From Euborellia annulipes (taxonomy: Eukaryota; Arthropoda; Insecta; Dermaptera; Anisolabididae): a stretch of DNA of 64,000 nucleotides. Shown here piece by piece: positions 1 through 12,504 of this stretch; the first letter of the stretch is position 1; each line of letters begins with the position of its first letter. A program made the position numbers and the translations under genes. The stretch spans positions 124,001 to 188,000 of the forward strand of contig JAKCPI010015697.1 in NCBI GenBank assembly GCA_023213315.1, in the 5' to 3' direction. Under the pieces are notes generated by a model that worked only from the letters and a program-made list of their open reading frames with translations, was not told the origin of the DNA and did no database searches.

Positions 1-1440
1 AATTAATTTGCTAAATTTTAAAATTGTTCTTAAAAAAAAAAGACTTTTTATCTTCCTTTCAAATATCAAATTTATATATATATAGAAAGAAATAGAAATA
101 TATTTTTAAAAGACTAAAAAACACAAAACAATCAAAATGCCTCTAGTTCAAATTTTGGAAGGATAATAATATGCAAGGCCACTCTGAATTTTTTTAAATC
201 TGATTTTAATTATTTTTAAGTTTTTTTTTATCTCAACTCAGATTTTTTTTACATTTTTTTTTTGTGAAAATGCATGTTATTGATTTTTAATTAATTTTAT
301 AAAATCTGAGAGTTATATTATTTATATATTATTATATAGAGATTTTGTAATCTTTATTTTTAATTATATAATAGTTTTAATTTTAAAATTCTCTCTTGCC
401 TTTGTCTAATTTTAAAGATGGGACGCACACTATGCCTGCACGGACCGTTCCAGCTCTCATTTTACAAGTTCAGAATTATGAATATATTGTTAATCCATAC
501 ATCACCGGGTCAGCTTACGTAAATCTAGATTCCACTAAATAGGTCTGGTGCGCGCGAATACACCATCACCTGCTAGTCCGCTCTGTTCTGTCCATGCAGG
601 CATAGTTTGTTAGGCCCCATTATTTGAGCCATTTTTATAAGATGGCTTGGTTAAAATATAAAAAACGACATTCTCTTTTTTTATTTTAATTAAAATGCTT
701 ATTCCCAATATTTATTTACTGTATATGAATAGAACTTTTCAACGTTATAAAGGAAAACAAAAATGCAGTAGATAGAAATTGGAAAAATTTATTTTTCACA
801 ACCGTATATTTTTATTAACTATCATTGTTAAATTCATTAGCCATTTTTATATATACATAAATCTATTTTTAAATGTTTTTATTATAATTGTTAAAATTAG
901 ATAATGATTAAACAGATAATTTATTAATTTTTTAAGTCTAACAAGCTCATTCCTAATGAAATAATTGGCATTCTCTTATAAATATTACATTTAATAAGTA
1001 AGATATCAATATAACAATGATAGAAATGCATTACATTTCTTATTTAGACATATACTATCTTATTTATAAATATTAAAATAGATCCCTTATAGGGATGAGA
1101 AATGACAACTCTTTTTATTTTGAGTTGAATATATATATATATACATTTTAAAAATAATTTCTTTCTCCCCTTCTTAAAAAAAAGATAAAAAAACTCCATA
1201 TATTATTGCTTCTTTAATTGATTAATTTAAAATTTCTTTAGTACTGGACTTTGATGGGATTGAGAAGTTTATGTTTAGTGAAAATCTGACTGATTACCAT
1301 GTGGTTTTGAATTATCTTTCCACTTACCAATATTAAAGAAATTTTAAATAGTTAATATATATATCATCTCTTGATAATAAGAACTTATTTGATTATTTTT
1401 AAATAAAAATTCATGGATTTAACATTTATATTTTAAAGTT
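1..1440. other. AT-rich flank, no gene recognised
   Basis: Very AT-rich sequence with homopolymer runs and short (TA)n tracts. I see no exon-like reading frame here. The only structured segment is the short inverted-repeat element at 424-611. Confidence 0.6.
424..611. mobile_element. Short MITE with about 22-bp terminal inverted repeats
   Basis: The left end (424-445, core ATGCCTGCACGGAC) is the near-perfect reverse complement of the right end (590-611, core GTCCATGCAGGCAT), about 20 of 22 positions. The interior is less AT-rich than the flanks and has no reading frame. Size and structure fit a non-autonomous DNA transposon; no clear target duplication was found, so the superfamily is open. 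Confidence 0.6.
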
Positions 1441-1444
1441 ACAG

Positions 1445-1605
1445 TATCGAGGTTACTGGAGAACATTCCACATGCTTGTTTCAAGCGATCACCAATCCAA
1501 GATGCAGCTGTGCTTTGATATTGCTTTACTCTTCACTGTAGCCAGGCTCCCCGGCCTTGTTTTATTTGTATTTAAGACAACTTTTCGGCCACTGGTGTTC
1601 TTCAG
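1445..1605 (+). CDS. Possible isolated exon, product unknown
   Basis: A 161-bp segment is preceded by TTACAG and followed by CAG|GTATTC, and it has more GC than its surroundings. One frame is open right through (begins YRGYWRTFHMLVSSDHQ) and would be partly hydrophobic. I recognise no family and no neighbouring exon joins to it. It may be an exon of an upstream gene, a 5' untranslated exon, or a transposon remnant. Confidence 0.22.
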
Positions 1606-1920
1606 GTATTCAATTAGAATCTTAAGACTCTTGAAGAACAACTCAGAATCAGTTTTATCATATACATATAAAACACGGCTTACAAGAAATCATGAATTTT
1701 TAAAAATAATGACAATAATTGTGGAAATTTCATTTCCCAAATATTAATTTTTTTCTATTAAAGAAATTTCTTTCTTGAAACATTCAAACTTTCCTAATTC
1801 GGATTAATAAAGACCGTCATAAATTTGCTACTAAACAGGCAGACGAAGAAGTTACAATCTTTAAAGTAATCTATCCGGTGACTTCTTCAAGGGAATGTTG
1901 AAAGGCTCACATTTTAGACC

Positions 1921-2067
1921 CATAGGCGTATCTAGGAAATTTGGCTGAGTGGGGGGGGGGGGGATCAGACATCCTCCGGGGGGACTGGAATGCCCCATAT
2001 TGACTCAATTTTTCTTAAGTCGAAGAGCTTTCTGGGGGGGGGGGGCAGTCCCCTAGTTACGCCCATG
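1921..2067. mobile_element. hAT-like MITE with G-runs
   Basis: Begins CATAGGCGTATCTAGG and ends CTAGTTACGCCCATG, which are inverted repeats; the interior holds two long G homopolymers. The same architecture recurs through the window with 8-bp target duplications, which supports the class although no clean duplication is visible here. Confidence 0.55.
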
Positions 2068-3284
2068 GTATACTTGTTACCCAACAATAACTCATCGATC
2101 GATAACTAATTAACTTTGCCATAAGTGAATTTTAGCCAATGAGGTTATCAAAGCTTGCATTTCCAGTCGCCGAACATTTTATATAAAAATTTTTAAATCA
2201 TAGGATGATATATATTTATTATATTTCTATATTTAAAGAGATTTGGAAGTATTTGAACACCTCGAGAACAATGAATTAAAATCTAGTTACCATTTTTAAA
2301 TTGTATCTTATAATTTATTTATTAAAAGATGATGCCAAATAATACAAATACTTTCATTCTCATTATGTATATAAAAAGTCTATTCAGAGCCGGCAAGCAT
2401 CTCATTTACCGGCTCTGTTTTAATGTGGCATATATGTTAAGGCACAATATATTTAAATTACAAAATTTTTAATTTCACTCTTCTCTACCCCGGTGAAAGA
2501 ACATATCTTTATTTAAAAGAAGGGGAAATTTTTGTATGCCTTCGAAATATATGACTTTGACATTCATGATCTTGTTTTTTTTTTTTTTTTTTTTACTATT
2601 CCAGTGCGATGTTTAATACGGATACAGTACCGAAACGTCTCAAGCAGGAAAATGACGATTCATCGAGAGATTGGGTGTTTATTAGCCTTATCCTACACTT
2701 TTTTTTTTTTTTTACTACTTCAACTAATTCCTATTTATTTTTATACAGGTCGAATAACATTTGAAAAAATATGTACTCATCCAGAAATTTAATTATCAAG
2801 CAAACAGAATTTTATATCAAATTTTTCAAAGGCCATCAACCAAACAAGAAAGTTAACTACAGATAATAAAATATATAAATATAATATCAATAGATATTTC
2901 TCCGACTGAAGATAATATCGCAAGAAGTTATCCTTTAAAATAAGTTGAAATTAAATAAAAATTATTCGAAAATTTGATTACTCAGTTGTAAAAATTTGCA
3001 AAAATAATATTTGTATTTGGCGAAATTTTTGAAAAGACCAGCAGAGCCACCTAGAAGCCGAACGCCTTACTAAACACCCAACGACTTTTGTGACGTAATA
3101 AGAATTTAAAATAGATTTGGCATGCGATTTCCTTTTAAATAAACGACCAGTAAAGACCTGCAAATAAATCATCTTACATTTATAACGTAAGTCATTGACA
3201 TCTAAAAAATACATTTTATAATCATTCCTTATTATTTAATACATCTTATAACAATAATAACATAGGCTTTAATTACAGATAAAC

Positions 3285-6200
3285 ATGTTAAATCACAAAC
3301 GAATTCTTATCTTATGTTTCTTGTCATTTTTAAATCTCGCTCATTGCTCGTTATTTGATCTTAATTGGATGCAATGGCCATTTGGACAAGATAATTCAAA
3401 TATGAAAAACCTTCCTATGGTTGCTGTTCATGTGCCCTATGAACAAAATGCTGCTGATGCGAAATTTCTTGCCGATGCTAAAAAATATACTGATCTTCAA
3501 CTCTCCGAATTGGATGAATGTCAGCATCGAGTCGTTTTGGAATTAAAAGACACCTGTGCCCAACTCACAGAAGAGGATTTGGGCAAATTGGGCGTTAATT
3601 TATTAAATTGCCAATCATTAATTGAAGGACGACAAACATATCCTTGCACCAAAAACATGGTGAGTTATGAAATAATTTGACTGAGAGAAAATTATAATAA
3701 ATAGCTGCTTATATTTTCTTTCGACTTCATCCAAACTTTCAAATATTTTTTAATATTGTAAACAAAATCATTTTAATAAATTTAAAATAATAATTATACA
3801 TTTTATCGATTGAGACTGTCAAGGCAACAGAAACAGTAGTAGTTAAATATTTTTTCATATATATTTAATTGATTCATATATTAATATTCAACCAAATGTC
3901 ACGACTCGGAATATATTTTGTGAGTATATTTATTTTACTGGTGGACCTAACTACCTGGAATCTCCAGCCTATCCGCCTTTCCGGGTAACTTGCACCAGGC
4001 CACCGGGCTTTCGATCATACCTACAAAAATTCTATATATGCAATTGACTCACAACTATAATAGTTTCTCAGTTGTCAGTTGCATGTCGAGGATACTTTGG
4101 CCAGGTTCAAATGGAAGCATACCGATGTCTCAGATAGGCTGGACATTCCGAAACGTTTGGCCCAACAAAATAATTATTTTGAAGTGAAATGTGTTATGGT
4201 GAAGAAGTAATGGCTATGAATAGAGAATTGCTGGCCTCCAAAGCCCGATCCTCGAGCCGGGCCGGTAACGGGTCTACCCGTGCAGGGCTCTAGCTGTGTT
4301 GAATGAATTTTGAGGAAGGGTATTAATATAGAGTACCGAAACATCTCTGGGTGATTAGATTTTGGTTGCTACTTCCTTTTCTCAAAATTTAAAATTTTAA
4401 TAGTATGTTCTCTATTTTTTTTAAGATTTCGGGGTGTTCAAATCCCATATCTCTTCCCCTAACTGCTATTTTAACTCTACTCATTATCATATGCTTGTCG
4501 CCCTCGACAAATATTGGGCTTAAGAAAATTTAAAAAATATAAAAAGCCAAATATATTAATATAAATGAAATCCTCAAAACCAGTCAAGTAAATAATTAAA
4601 AAAATATTTATTTTACTTATGAGATATTTGTTTCTGAGATGAGTCTCGCGGGCCGCAAAATTGTTCAAGGGGGCCGCCGGTTGGCCACCCCTGGTTAAGA
4701 TAGTAGTTAGAGGAAGGGATATGGGGTTTGAACTACCCCGAAATCTTAAAAAAAAAAAAAAAAAAACAGAGAGAACAAACTATTAAAATTTTAAACTAAG
4801 AAATCAAATAACCCAGAGACGTTTCGGTGCTCTTTAATTATACACTTCGTCAAAATTCATTCATCACAGTGATTACTTCTTCTCGCTCAGGGGCCCACAT
4901 CTTGTGGGTACGTGGATGGCGACCACGAGCTGCCCGAGCTGGGACAGGCAGTCCTTCAGTTCCTTTGTATGTCTGTCTCTTCCTTCCTCTTTTCAACAGC
5001 CGTCAGACCGTGCGACGGGCCGGCGCTCCTATTTCTTCCGGTCGCAAAAACGCATGGTAGGGTTGGAGGGAAAATATTGAGGTACGCCGACCTCGCATCC
5101 CGGGAATGGGACGAGGACAGAAGAAGAAGACAGCCATTACTTCTTCACTATTTTAAAAACTGTTAGAAATTATAAAAAATAGTTTCAACTTACCAGGACT
5201 GTGTAATATATAATAATTGGATCAGGACTTATCTGCAGTCCGAGAAAAATATATAATTTTATATATTTATTTATTTAAATTTCAATAGATGAAAAATCTT
5301 CCACAGCGAGGGTTGGATCTAAACGACAAAATGTAATTTGAGTTGTTTTATTTTTAATTAATTATTAAATTTAATACTTACCTATAATGTGGGTATTAAA
5401 TTGTCATTTAGATTCATCACAATAAAATTTTTTTTTATCGAACTGTAGATAAGACCTATGGGTTTTATTTTATTTAAAATTTATTTATCCAATTCAATTT
5501 CAGCTTCTTCGAGAATGTACTTCAAATATGGACCCGGACACTTGGAACTCCTATCATCTGATGTCAAATCGTGCCCGTGCAGTATGTTTTATGGCTCGAC
5601 AACAACAATTCCGTGCAATGAGCGAACTCACCGTGAATCGTCTAATGAACCAAGCACATGAACAAACTAAATTTATGGATGAACTGGCCGTGAGTACTTA
5701 ATATGATTTTTGATTAGTCGACAAACTGTCTGAAAAGAGTCAAGAAAATAATAGTTTTGGAGCTGATTGGATTTTGAATGTCTTCATGCCAGAGATAATT
5801 ATATACCTTTAAAGTTAAACGTAACTATTGTCAAGTTTTGTAGAAAAAATAAAATCTGGTGTGACTGGTCGCACACAACTTTTTCTTACCTTCGGTAATC
5901 GAACGAATTATCAATCTTGACTTAATGTTTTTATATTTTTGTTTTTATTTATAGCGAAATCATGTTAACCTAGGAGGTCAAATTGAAAATACTTTAAATG
6001 CTGTTAACGAAGGAAAAAAAACTCTTGAAACACAACAAGAAAAAATGATAAATACACAACAAAGTTTACAGGTAAAAAATTTAACAATTAATTTTGTCAA
6101 TAAAAAAAAAAAACCTTAAAAAAAATAATGTCATTATTTGCAACATAGTTATAACAACAATAAAAAATTAATCAACTTGAAAAATTTTTTGTTCAATAAT

Positions 6201-9200
6201 TACCATTCATATAAATTAAAAATATTATAATATTTATTTTTATCTTAATTAAATTTTTAATTTAATTAGTAGAAATTAAATAAATAAATAAAAATTAATA
6301 ATCTTTTTTTTTTTTTTACTAGCATTTTGTTTCAAATAATTTAAAAAATCTTGCTCGAGAGAAAGCCTTAATCGCAGCTGGACATACAGAGATGGCTCGA
6401 ATGATCAGTGAAATCACTAAAAGACTTGAAGATACACAAAAGACCCAGGATATACACGCAGATGAGACTCGAGAAACACAGAAATTGTTGATTAAGGATT
6501 TGGAAAAGGTAATAACTAATTTATAATATAGAACCAAATTGGGTATATCGATCAGGAAGAAGAGTGCAACTTAGTGTATCTTTAATTTCAATTATGTTTT
6601 TGGCAGTTTTTAATCATGCAAGTGTTATTTAGTTCAAACAAAAACAATATTTTTGGGCAATGTATAGCCAAATCAGTGGCGGCTCGTGAGTTTAATGCCT
6701 GGGGTGGCGCACCACCGGGGGTCTGGGGGATGCGGCGCGCCGGCGCGCTGTGCGGCGATTAGCTGATGCTTCGCTCTGCGCATGCTCGGACGGCGTCCCA
6801 AAACTCCCATTCGCCTCAAGCTTACACCGTCATAGCACCAGCAGCCCCCACCACACCCTCTTCATATAACAGCATGTTGATGGATTGGGGCGTTCAGCCC
6901 AGCGTCCAACGGCTATAAATACGCACTTTTCGCGCTATTTTTGCCTGTTTTTTCCTATATTTTCGATGTATGCGACTGATAAAACACTTTGGTTAGTTGT
7001 ATAATTATAATTGAAAGGGTATTTAATTATTTTTTACTTTTTCAAATCTTTAGGAGGGGCGGCGTCCGAGAGTCCTTATGGGAGAGCCGCCACTGAGCCA
7101 AATATGTCTAGGCAATGTTTTGGCAACAGTGTACCCCGGCAATATTGCATTATTCTCGCTCAGTCACCGATAACAAAAAAACCTTGCAGGCAACTAGTTG
7201 CAATGCGGGCCATTTTGCGGCTATATTGCCGGCCTTACGGATATATTGGCCGAGCAATATATGCGGGCAATATGGCCGCAATATATCCCGCATTGCAACT
7301 TGTTTTTTTTCTTTAAAAAAAAACACACTCCACACACACATTCAAACAGTCTTTTCGACAACTTAGGCCATATGTTTGGAGGTCTTTAATCCAAAAAAGT
7401 GGGTTCCGCAATTTGGTCTGTGTGTGTGGACATTTTTAAGGAAATAAGCTACGAGGTTGAAATTTTATATTTAACTTAGCCACCCCCTTAAAGCGTGAAA
7501 ATAAGCTTTTGGACAAAATTGGCCAAAAAGTACTAGTACTTTACTGAAGTACTTTTTCAGTTGTTTTCGATTTTCTCAAAATTCGCTCTAACGATTTTGA
7601 TTAAAATTCATAAATCAATTATTTTTTAGATGTTCTTTGAAAAATACATCAGTGAAATTTTTTGTGAAAATTGTTTGAAGTACACTTTACTGATGTAGTA
7701 TTACAGATTTTTCAAATTCATTTTCCGCCTCTTCTTTCCATAGAGCCAATGTTAAATCCCTATGGGGATTTGCATGCTAATTTCGATTCACCCAAGGAGG
7801 TGCACTTGGAACATTTTACACATTTAAAAAATTTCTTTCCAATTTTTAAGAAATTTTGTATTTTTGAAAAATAACTATAGGGTTGGAAGAGAGCAAGTAC
7901 ATGTGCAGCAAACAAAGAGAGCCTTTGGATGCCAATTGCCGAAAGGGAGACGTTTCGGACAAAATTTTATTCGTCCATCCTCAGTACTCGTTGGCTTATA
8001 AACTAATTAAGCACAGTGTTGTCATTGTTGTTGCGGCACGAATTTGTGCACATGTATATTTTTTTATAAAATCGGGCGAGTGTTTAATGCTTCGTGAGAG
8101 TCTATTAGATGTTCATTATCTAATAAAATAAAAAATTTTGTCCGAAACGTCTCCTTTTTGGCACTTGGCGTGACAAGCACAGTTCACAACTTTCACTTAT
8201 CGAAGATAAGAGAAAGTTTTGTGCTATGCGCCAGTCACACCAGATTATTTTCATTCGTTAGAGGCCATCCTGTTTGACTGACTCCCTCTCCTTTTTTTAC
8301 TATTGGTATTCTAAATTAAAAATAATCGTGAAATTAATATAGCAATACCTCATCTGGCTTGGATTAGTCCGGTTTCTTTAGAATAGAAAATATGTTTTAA
8401 AACAATTTTTGAATATATTTAAATAAAGAAAGTCATTGACACATTAATCAGATAAAAATTATTAATAAAAGAAAAAATTTATTGGGACTTTTTAATGTGA
8501 TCATTCCAAGAAAATATGTCAAACCATTTTCTTCATTACGCATAAAGGTAGTAATACATATATCTCGCGAATATTTTAAGAACATTTGGCACTTTAAAAT
8601 GAATGTAAGTTATATGTTGTATATTCGATTTGCCTTTTCCTACAATTATTTATTTAGCATACCACAACTCTAATTATTAAAAGGAAGCTCTTTTTCATAT
8701 TAAAATAATAATACTTGAAACTTTTTTTTCAGTTAGAAAAAGAAACCCGAGCTATTTTACAAGCAATTGAGGATTCCACATCTCGACTGGTTGCTCAACA
8801 TAACGAGGTTGCATCACAATACGCGGACACTCTAGAAAATTTAAGCAAAATCAATACATCTGTTTCATATTTAACTGAACTCGTTGAACAATCCCGTCAA
8901 CACTTTGATCAACAATACCAGGTAATAATAATAGTAATCAGAGTTGAGCAAGATACTAAAAAAAAAGTATCTAAATTCAAGATACAATGAATTTTTGGGT
9001 ATCTCGACACACAAAAGATACTTTTTTAGATATTTTCCGGAAAATATTCGTTTTGACATACAAAACCTCAAAATCTTTTAGAAAATATTACTTTGGCATT
9101 GACATTAAACTCATATCCCAAAGTTTTTAAATAAAAAAACAGTTTTATAGTCCAAAGTCAGAAGGGTTGGGTGGAATATCTATTTATATAATTCGCTAAT

Positions 9201-12200
9201 GTCCGTCTGTCACGGTCTATTTCGGCAACTTCCCGTTGGAATTTTGAAACGAAATTTTTTATGCTTAAAGAGGACCTTCTAGGGACCGCCGCGGCTAGTA
9301 AATATATAAATACATATTTAGTTATATGTATAAAATTTTAAAAAATAGGGCCCAAAAGACATATGATACTGAGGATTTATTGATGATAGGCTGGCTTTCT
9401 ACTATTATAATTTATTGTATTTACACGCAGAGGCGTACCGAGACAGTTGGGGGCCTGGGGGGGGGGGGGCACTAGAAGAGGGGGCCTTTATACATTTTGT
9501 ACCAGAGGTGTAAGCTTATTATGAATTTTTTTTTGTGGGGGGGTGCTCAATTAAATACCCCTATCCTCTATTTACTAAAATGTTTTTAAAATACCGTATA
9601 TCCCTGAATTCCAAGGGTCAGAGCCTCTCAAAGAGAAATTATCATTAAATCTTGTTTTTTTTTTTATCTAAATTTTTCCGTTTTTACTTGAGCCCTGAGG
9701 GCCTCGTGGCCTCTCAAAGACAAATTTTCATAAATTTTTTTTTTATAAATATTTGGGGGCCTATGCCGGCTCGGGGCCTGGGGCGGACCCCCCCCTCCCC
9801 CTCGGTATGCCACTGTTTACACTGTAAAAGAATTAAATCCGAATATTTCGTGAACTTGATTCAGAAGCGGAAGATAAAGCAAACGTAAAACAAATAGAGT
9901 CTAATAGATATGCTCTAAATTCAAATATGAAAAAATGAAAGTATCTTTTTTGAGGTCGAAGATACTCAATTTGTAAGTATCTAAATACAAAATACTCGAT
10001 ACAACGTGAATCTAATAATTTCTCTAATAATAAAATTTTTAATATTGTAGTGGTTAAAATCATGGATGGATACCACAGGTCAAAGTGTTGACAATCTCGT
10101 TAATCTTTTTGGCCATGGTTGTTTCTTGCTCACTGCTATGCTTATTCTTGGCTTTATCTCGGCACCTGCTAAAATTCGGATCACTCTTATCTTCGCTTGG
10201 TTGCTGAACGTTACTTGTATTTTAACAGACCGATGCCATGGATCTTTGAATACTTTAGAAATGGCAATTGCTATTTCTACGATGAGCCTCATAAATTGGC
10301 TTTGGTCTCAACGTCCTAAAATATATAGCTCCCCTAAGGCTATTTTAAATGGAACATCTATTACTAATAAATTGAGGTCGGTGGATTTTTCTTTCTTTTT
10401 TTATTATTTGTATTTATTTAGACCCCAACCCTTTTTACTTGATTGGTAGGCAATTCAATTGAAATTAATTATTATTAATAATTTTATAAAATAATAATTT
10501 TATAAAAGAATCTACTTTTAGAGGAAGTTTACTCGTCTTTCACTTCAGGTGGATAAGGTGTGTTATGATTAAAAACAAAATGTTTTTTGTATGTTGGGAT
10601 TTTATTGCGACTGTTTTTTCTGAAGATTATCACAGTTTCGGGGTCAAATTCCCCATCTTCAGGCTGAAACAACATACATATCATCACAACCGACCCCGAA
10701 ACTGTGATAATCTGCAGAAAAAACAGTCGCAATAAAATCCCAACATACAAAAAAACATTTTGTTTTTAATCATAACTCACCTTATCCACCTGAAGTGAAA
10801 GACGAGTAAACTTCCTCTAAAAGTAGATATATATATATAAAATTCGAATTAGTTCAATCCATTAATTTGAAATTAATTTGTGCCTCTTGGGCCTAGTGAC
10901 GGCGCCAGCTTTTTATCAGGGGGTGGGAGGGGGCAGGAGTGGGGCAAACTTACCAATAGGGGGGGGGGGGGCGGATAATATACACATAGGCTACATATCA
11001 ACAGAGAAACAAGAAAAATTGAATTAAATTAAAAATTTTATTATTTTTATTTATTTTATTATAATATTTTTATTTATTTATTATGTTTTGCCCTCGGGTT
11101 TGGTGTAGTTGGTAGCATGCCTATCTTCTATACCGAACGTCGCCGCGACGGGTTCGGACCCCAGGCAGTCTGATGTTTTTAATTAAGCCAATAGGATTCC
11201 AAATGGGGGGGTCCAGGCATATTTATTTATACCATATGATATCCAAATGATTTAAATAAATTAATCGGACTGCCTGGGATTCGAACTCAACTTCAGACTA
11301 TCATTATTGACATTTGTCAAATATTTTTTTTACATAATTTGTTGTTTAAATGAAAATTTTGTTTAAATATATATATCATCCCTCGACCTTGGTTTCAAGC
11401 TGGCTGGGGGGGGAGCGCTTGCCCCCCCCCCCCCTTCCCCGTAGCACCGTCACTGCTTGGGACGGGAAGTGAACCCGGAATCCTCAGCACAATAAATTAT
11501 TGCTTGATCTCTGCTCTAGCCAATGACTTTTTTTCTTTAATCAATTTTTATTCTACACTAAAATATTTTTAAAATATCAAAGGCTATATTTTGTTTAAAG
11601 AATTCTCTCAAAAATAAGTTTCATAATAATTTTTTTAAAGTATAAACAAATAAAAAAAAACAAAAAATAAAAGTTTAAACAAATTAAAAAAAAAAAAAAC
11701 TTGAAAATCCAAACACGCCTCTTGATTTGTATTTTTTCAATAGTCTTACTATTTTTATTTGTTCATTTGTTTTTAATTAATATATTTTCCTTTGTATTTT
11801 AAGATCTATGTGGACCTCAAATGAAAAATCTCAAGAAACTAGTCAAGAAGATCATTCAAAAAGAAATGATTTAAATAAAGATCATGAAGAAGAATATGAC
11901 ACTTTTGATTTAACCGATAGCTCTAATATTTTTAACTATAGTTCTACTAATAATCATTTATCAAATAGGACAAGAAATTATTCCAGATCATCAACTCCTT
12001 TGAGTAATATTTCTACCACTAGCAGGTAATTAATTTTATTAACACAAAAGTATTTTTTTTTATTATCTTCTATTAACTTATATGTTGGGGAGTGTCTCTC
12101 TAATTGATCAATTCCTGTTGAAATTTCGAAATGAAATTTTTCACCATTTTACATAATAAAATGCTTCTTTTTTTTTTAATTAAAAAGTATTATTTTCATA

Positions 12201-12504
12201 TTTATAGAAAATGCAAAAAAAAAAAAAAAAACTATTATGAAAAGTGTAATTTTTTTTTTAAATCTAAAAACCCCACTTGATCCAGAATAAAATGAAATTG
12301 GCAACTTTTTATTTGATAACTGATCTTTTTACAGCGCAGAGGAGAAGATGGATGTTTAGTAGTTTGACTTATCCATAAATGTTTGATTTATTTTGCAGCA
12401 GGAGTCAACAATGCGATGCCATTAGCGTGCATTCTGGTCGACAATGTCGAAACAAAGTTTCATTTGGACAAATCTACTGTCATACTCATATCAAAAATCG
12501 CTAG
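3285..12504 (+). CDS. bmb: Brambleberry / KAR5 / GEX1 nuclear fusion protein, eight exons
   Basis: Exons 3285-3659, 5504-5689, 5955-6071, 6323-6508, 8733-8921, 10051-10376, 11804-12025 and 12399-12504 join in frame at GT-AG sites to give about 568 residues. Seen: signal peptide (MLNHKRILILCFLSFLN, then AHCS); a cysteine-rich region in exons 1-2 (six Cys, with DPDTWNSYHLMSNRARAVCF typical of the family); a Gln/Glu/Lys-rich coiled-coil-like stretch in exons 3-5; three hydrophobic segments in exon 6 (FLLTAMLILGFI, ITLIFAWLLNVTCIL, MAIAISTMSLINWLW); a polar Ser/Asn/Glu-rich tail; and a C-terminal Cys/His motif ending FGQIYCHTHIKNR. Known: this family promotes nuclear-envelope fusion (yeast karyogamy, plant gametes, zebrafish karyomeres). 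The ATG at 3285 follows a possible acceptor (TTACAG at 3273-3278), so a 5' UTR intron is possible. Introns carry a hAT MITE (6674), hairpin repeats and a foldback (10512). Confidence 0.93.
3660..5503 (+). repeat. Repeat-filled first intron of the brambleberry gene
   Basis: This 1.84-kb intron contains an inverted repeat: about 4300-4460 is mirrored by about 4700-4870, each arm holding a GAAACRTCTCTGGGT block. Between the arms lies a hAT-type terminus (read on -, CAGGGGTGGCCAACC near 4692). A GTGAAGAAGTAATGGC motif occurs at about 4190 and, inverted, near 4868 and 5135. A block around 4910-4950 (ACCACGAGCTGCCCGAGCT) resembles 13195-13235. No host gene is seen. Confidence 0.5.
6674..7095. mobile_element. 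hAT-superfamily MITE with exact 8-bp target duplication
   Basis: Termini CAGTGGCGGCTCGTG and GAGAGCCGCCACTG are inverted repeats, flanked on both sides by AGCCAAAT (6666-6673 and 7096-7103). The 8-bp duplication and CAGTG ends are diagnostic of hAT. No transposase frame. It sits in intron 4 of the brambleberry gene. Confidence 0.88.
7313..7700. repeat. Inverted SINE tail followed by a partial dispersed repeat
   Basis: 7313-7375 matches, in reverse orientation, the tail of the tRNA-derived SINE seen at 38391. From about 7385 the sequence follows the dispersed repeat that is better preserved at 41770 and 32081 (CCAAAAAAGTGG, then GTACTAGTACTTTACTG, then TTTTTTAGATG). It is in intron 4 of brambleberry. 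Confidence 0.55.
7930..8165. repeat. Foldback repeat with GAAACGTCTCC arms
   Basis: GGAGACGTTTCGGACAAAAT near 7946 is mirrored by ATTTTGTCCGAAACGTCTCC ending near 8153. The arms carry the GAAACGTC end of the hammerhead-like repeats elsewhere in the window but lack the CTGANGA half, so this is probably a decayed relative. Confidence 0.5.
8169..8250. repeat. Solo copy of the long hairpin of the dispersed repeat
   Basis: An imperfect inverted repeat: GACAAGCACAGTTCACAACTT, then CACTTATCGAAGATAAG, then AAGTTTTGTGCTATGCGCC and CACACCAGATT. The same hairpin closes the larger dispersed repeat at 26646, 52105, 60899 and 63203. Confidence 0.6.
9428..9815. mobile_element. hAT-like MITE in brambleberry intron 5
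   Basis: Ends CAGAGGCGTACCGAG and CTCGGTATGCCACTG are inverted repeats. Flanks TTTACACG and TTTACACT agree at 7 of 8 bases, fitting an 8-bp duplication. The interior is G/C homopolymer rich with an internal duplication of a GAGCCCTGAGGGCCTC-type block. No transposase. Confidence 0.75.
10512..10826. repeat. Foldback element with a hammerhead-like core in its centre
   Basis: Arms of about 130 bp (10512-10644 and 10693-10826) are nearly perfect reverse complements. The middle (10635-10662, read on -) has CTGAAGA, a GGGG/CCCC stem, then GAAAC. It lies in intron 6 of brambleberry. Probably a non-autonomous, ribozyme-bearing retroelement. Confidence 0.6.
10894..11455. mobile_element. hAT-like MITE with SINE insertions
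   Basis: TIRs TAGTGACGGCG and CCGTCACTG, flanks CTTGGGCC and CTTGGGAC (7 of 8). The interior contains long G and C runs and has been invaded by tRNA-derived SINE sequence at 11090-11300. Confidence 0.65.
11090..11305 (+). mobile_element. tRNA-derived SINE, with an inverted partner fragment
   Basis: The head has an A-box-like TGGTGTAGTTGGTAGC and a B-box GGTTCGGACCC, spaced as in tRNA genes, followed by CCAGGCAGTCTGATG. A second, opposite-orientation head fragment (GACTGCCTGGGATTCGAAC) follows at about 11268. The same SINE recurs at 30568, 38391, 56018(-) and 58075. Confidence 0.75.
11462..11525 (-). mobile_element. tRNA-like SINE head
   Basis: Read on -, GTCATTGGCTAGAGCAGAG is followed about 40 bases later by GGTTCACTTCC, a B-box match. 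It lacks a full cloverleaf, so a SINE head is likelier than a functional tRNA gene. Confidence 0.4.

Noticed and set aside
5458..5661. 67-codon frame on + over the second brambleberry exon
   Set aside because: It is out of phase with the exon 5504-5689, whose true frame continues the cysteine-rich domain.
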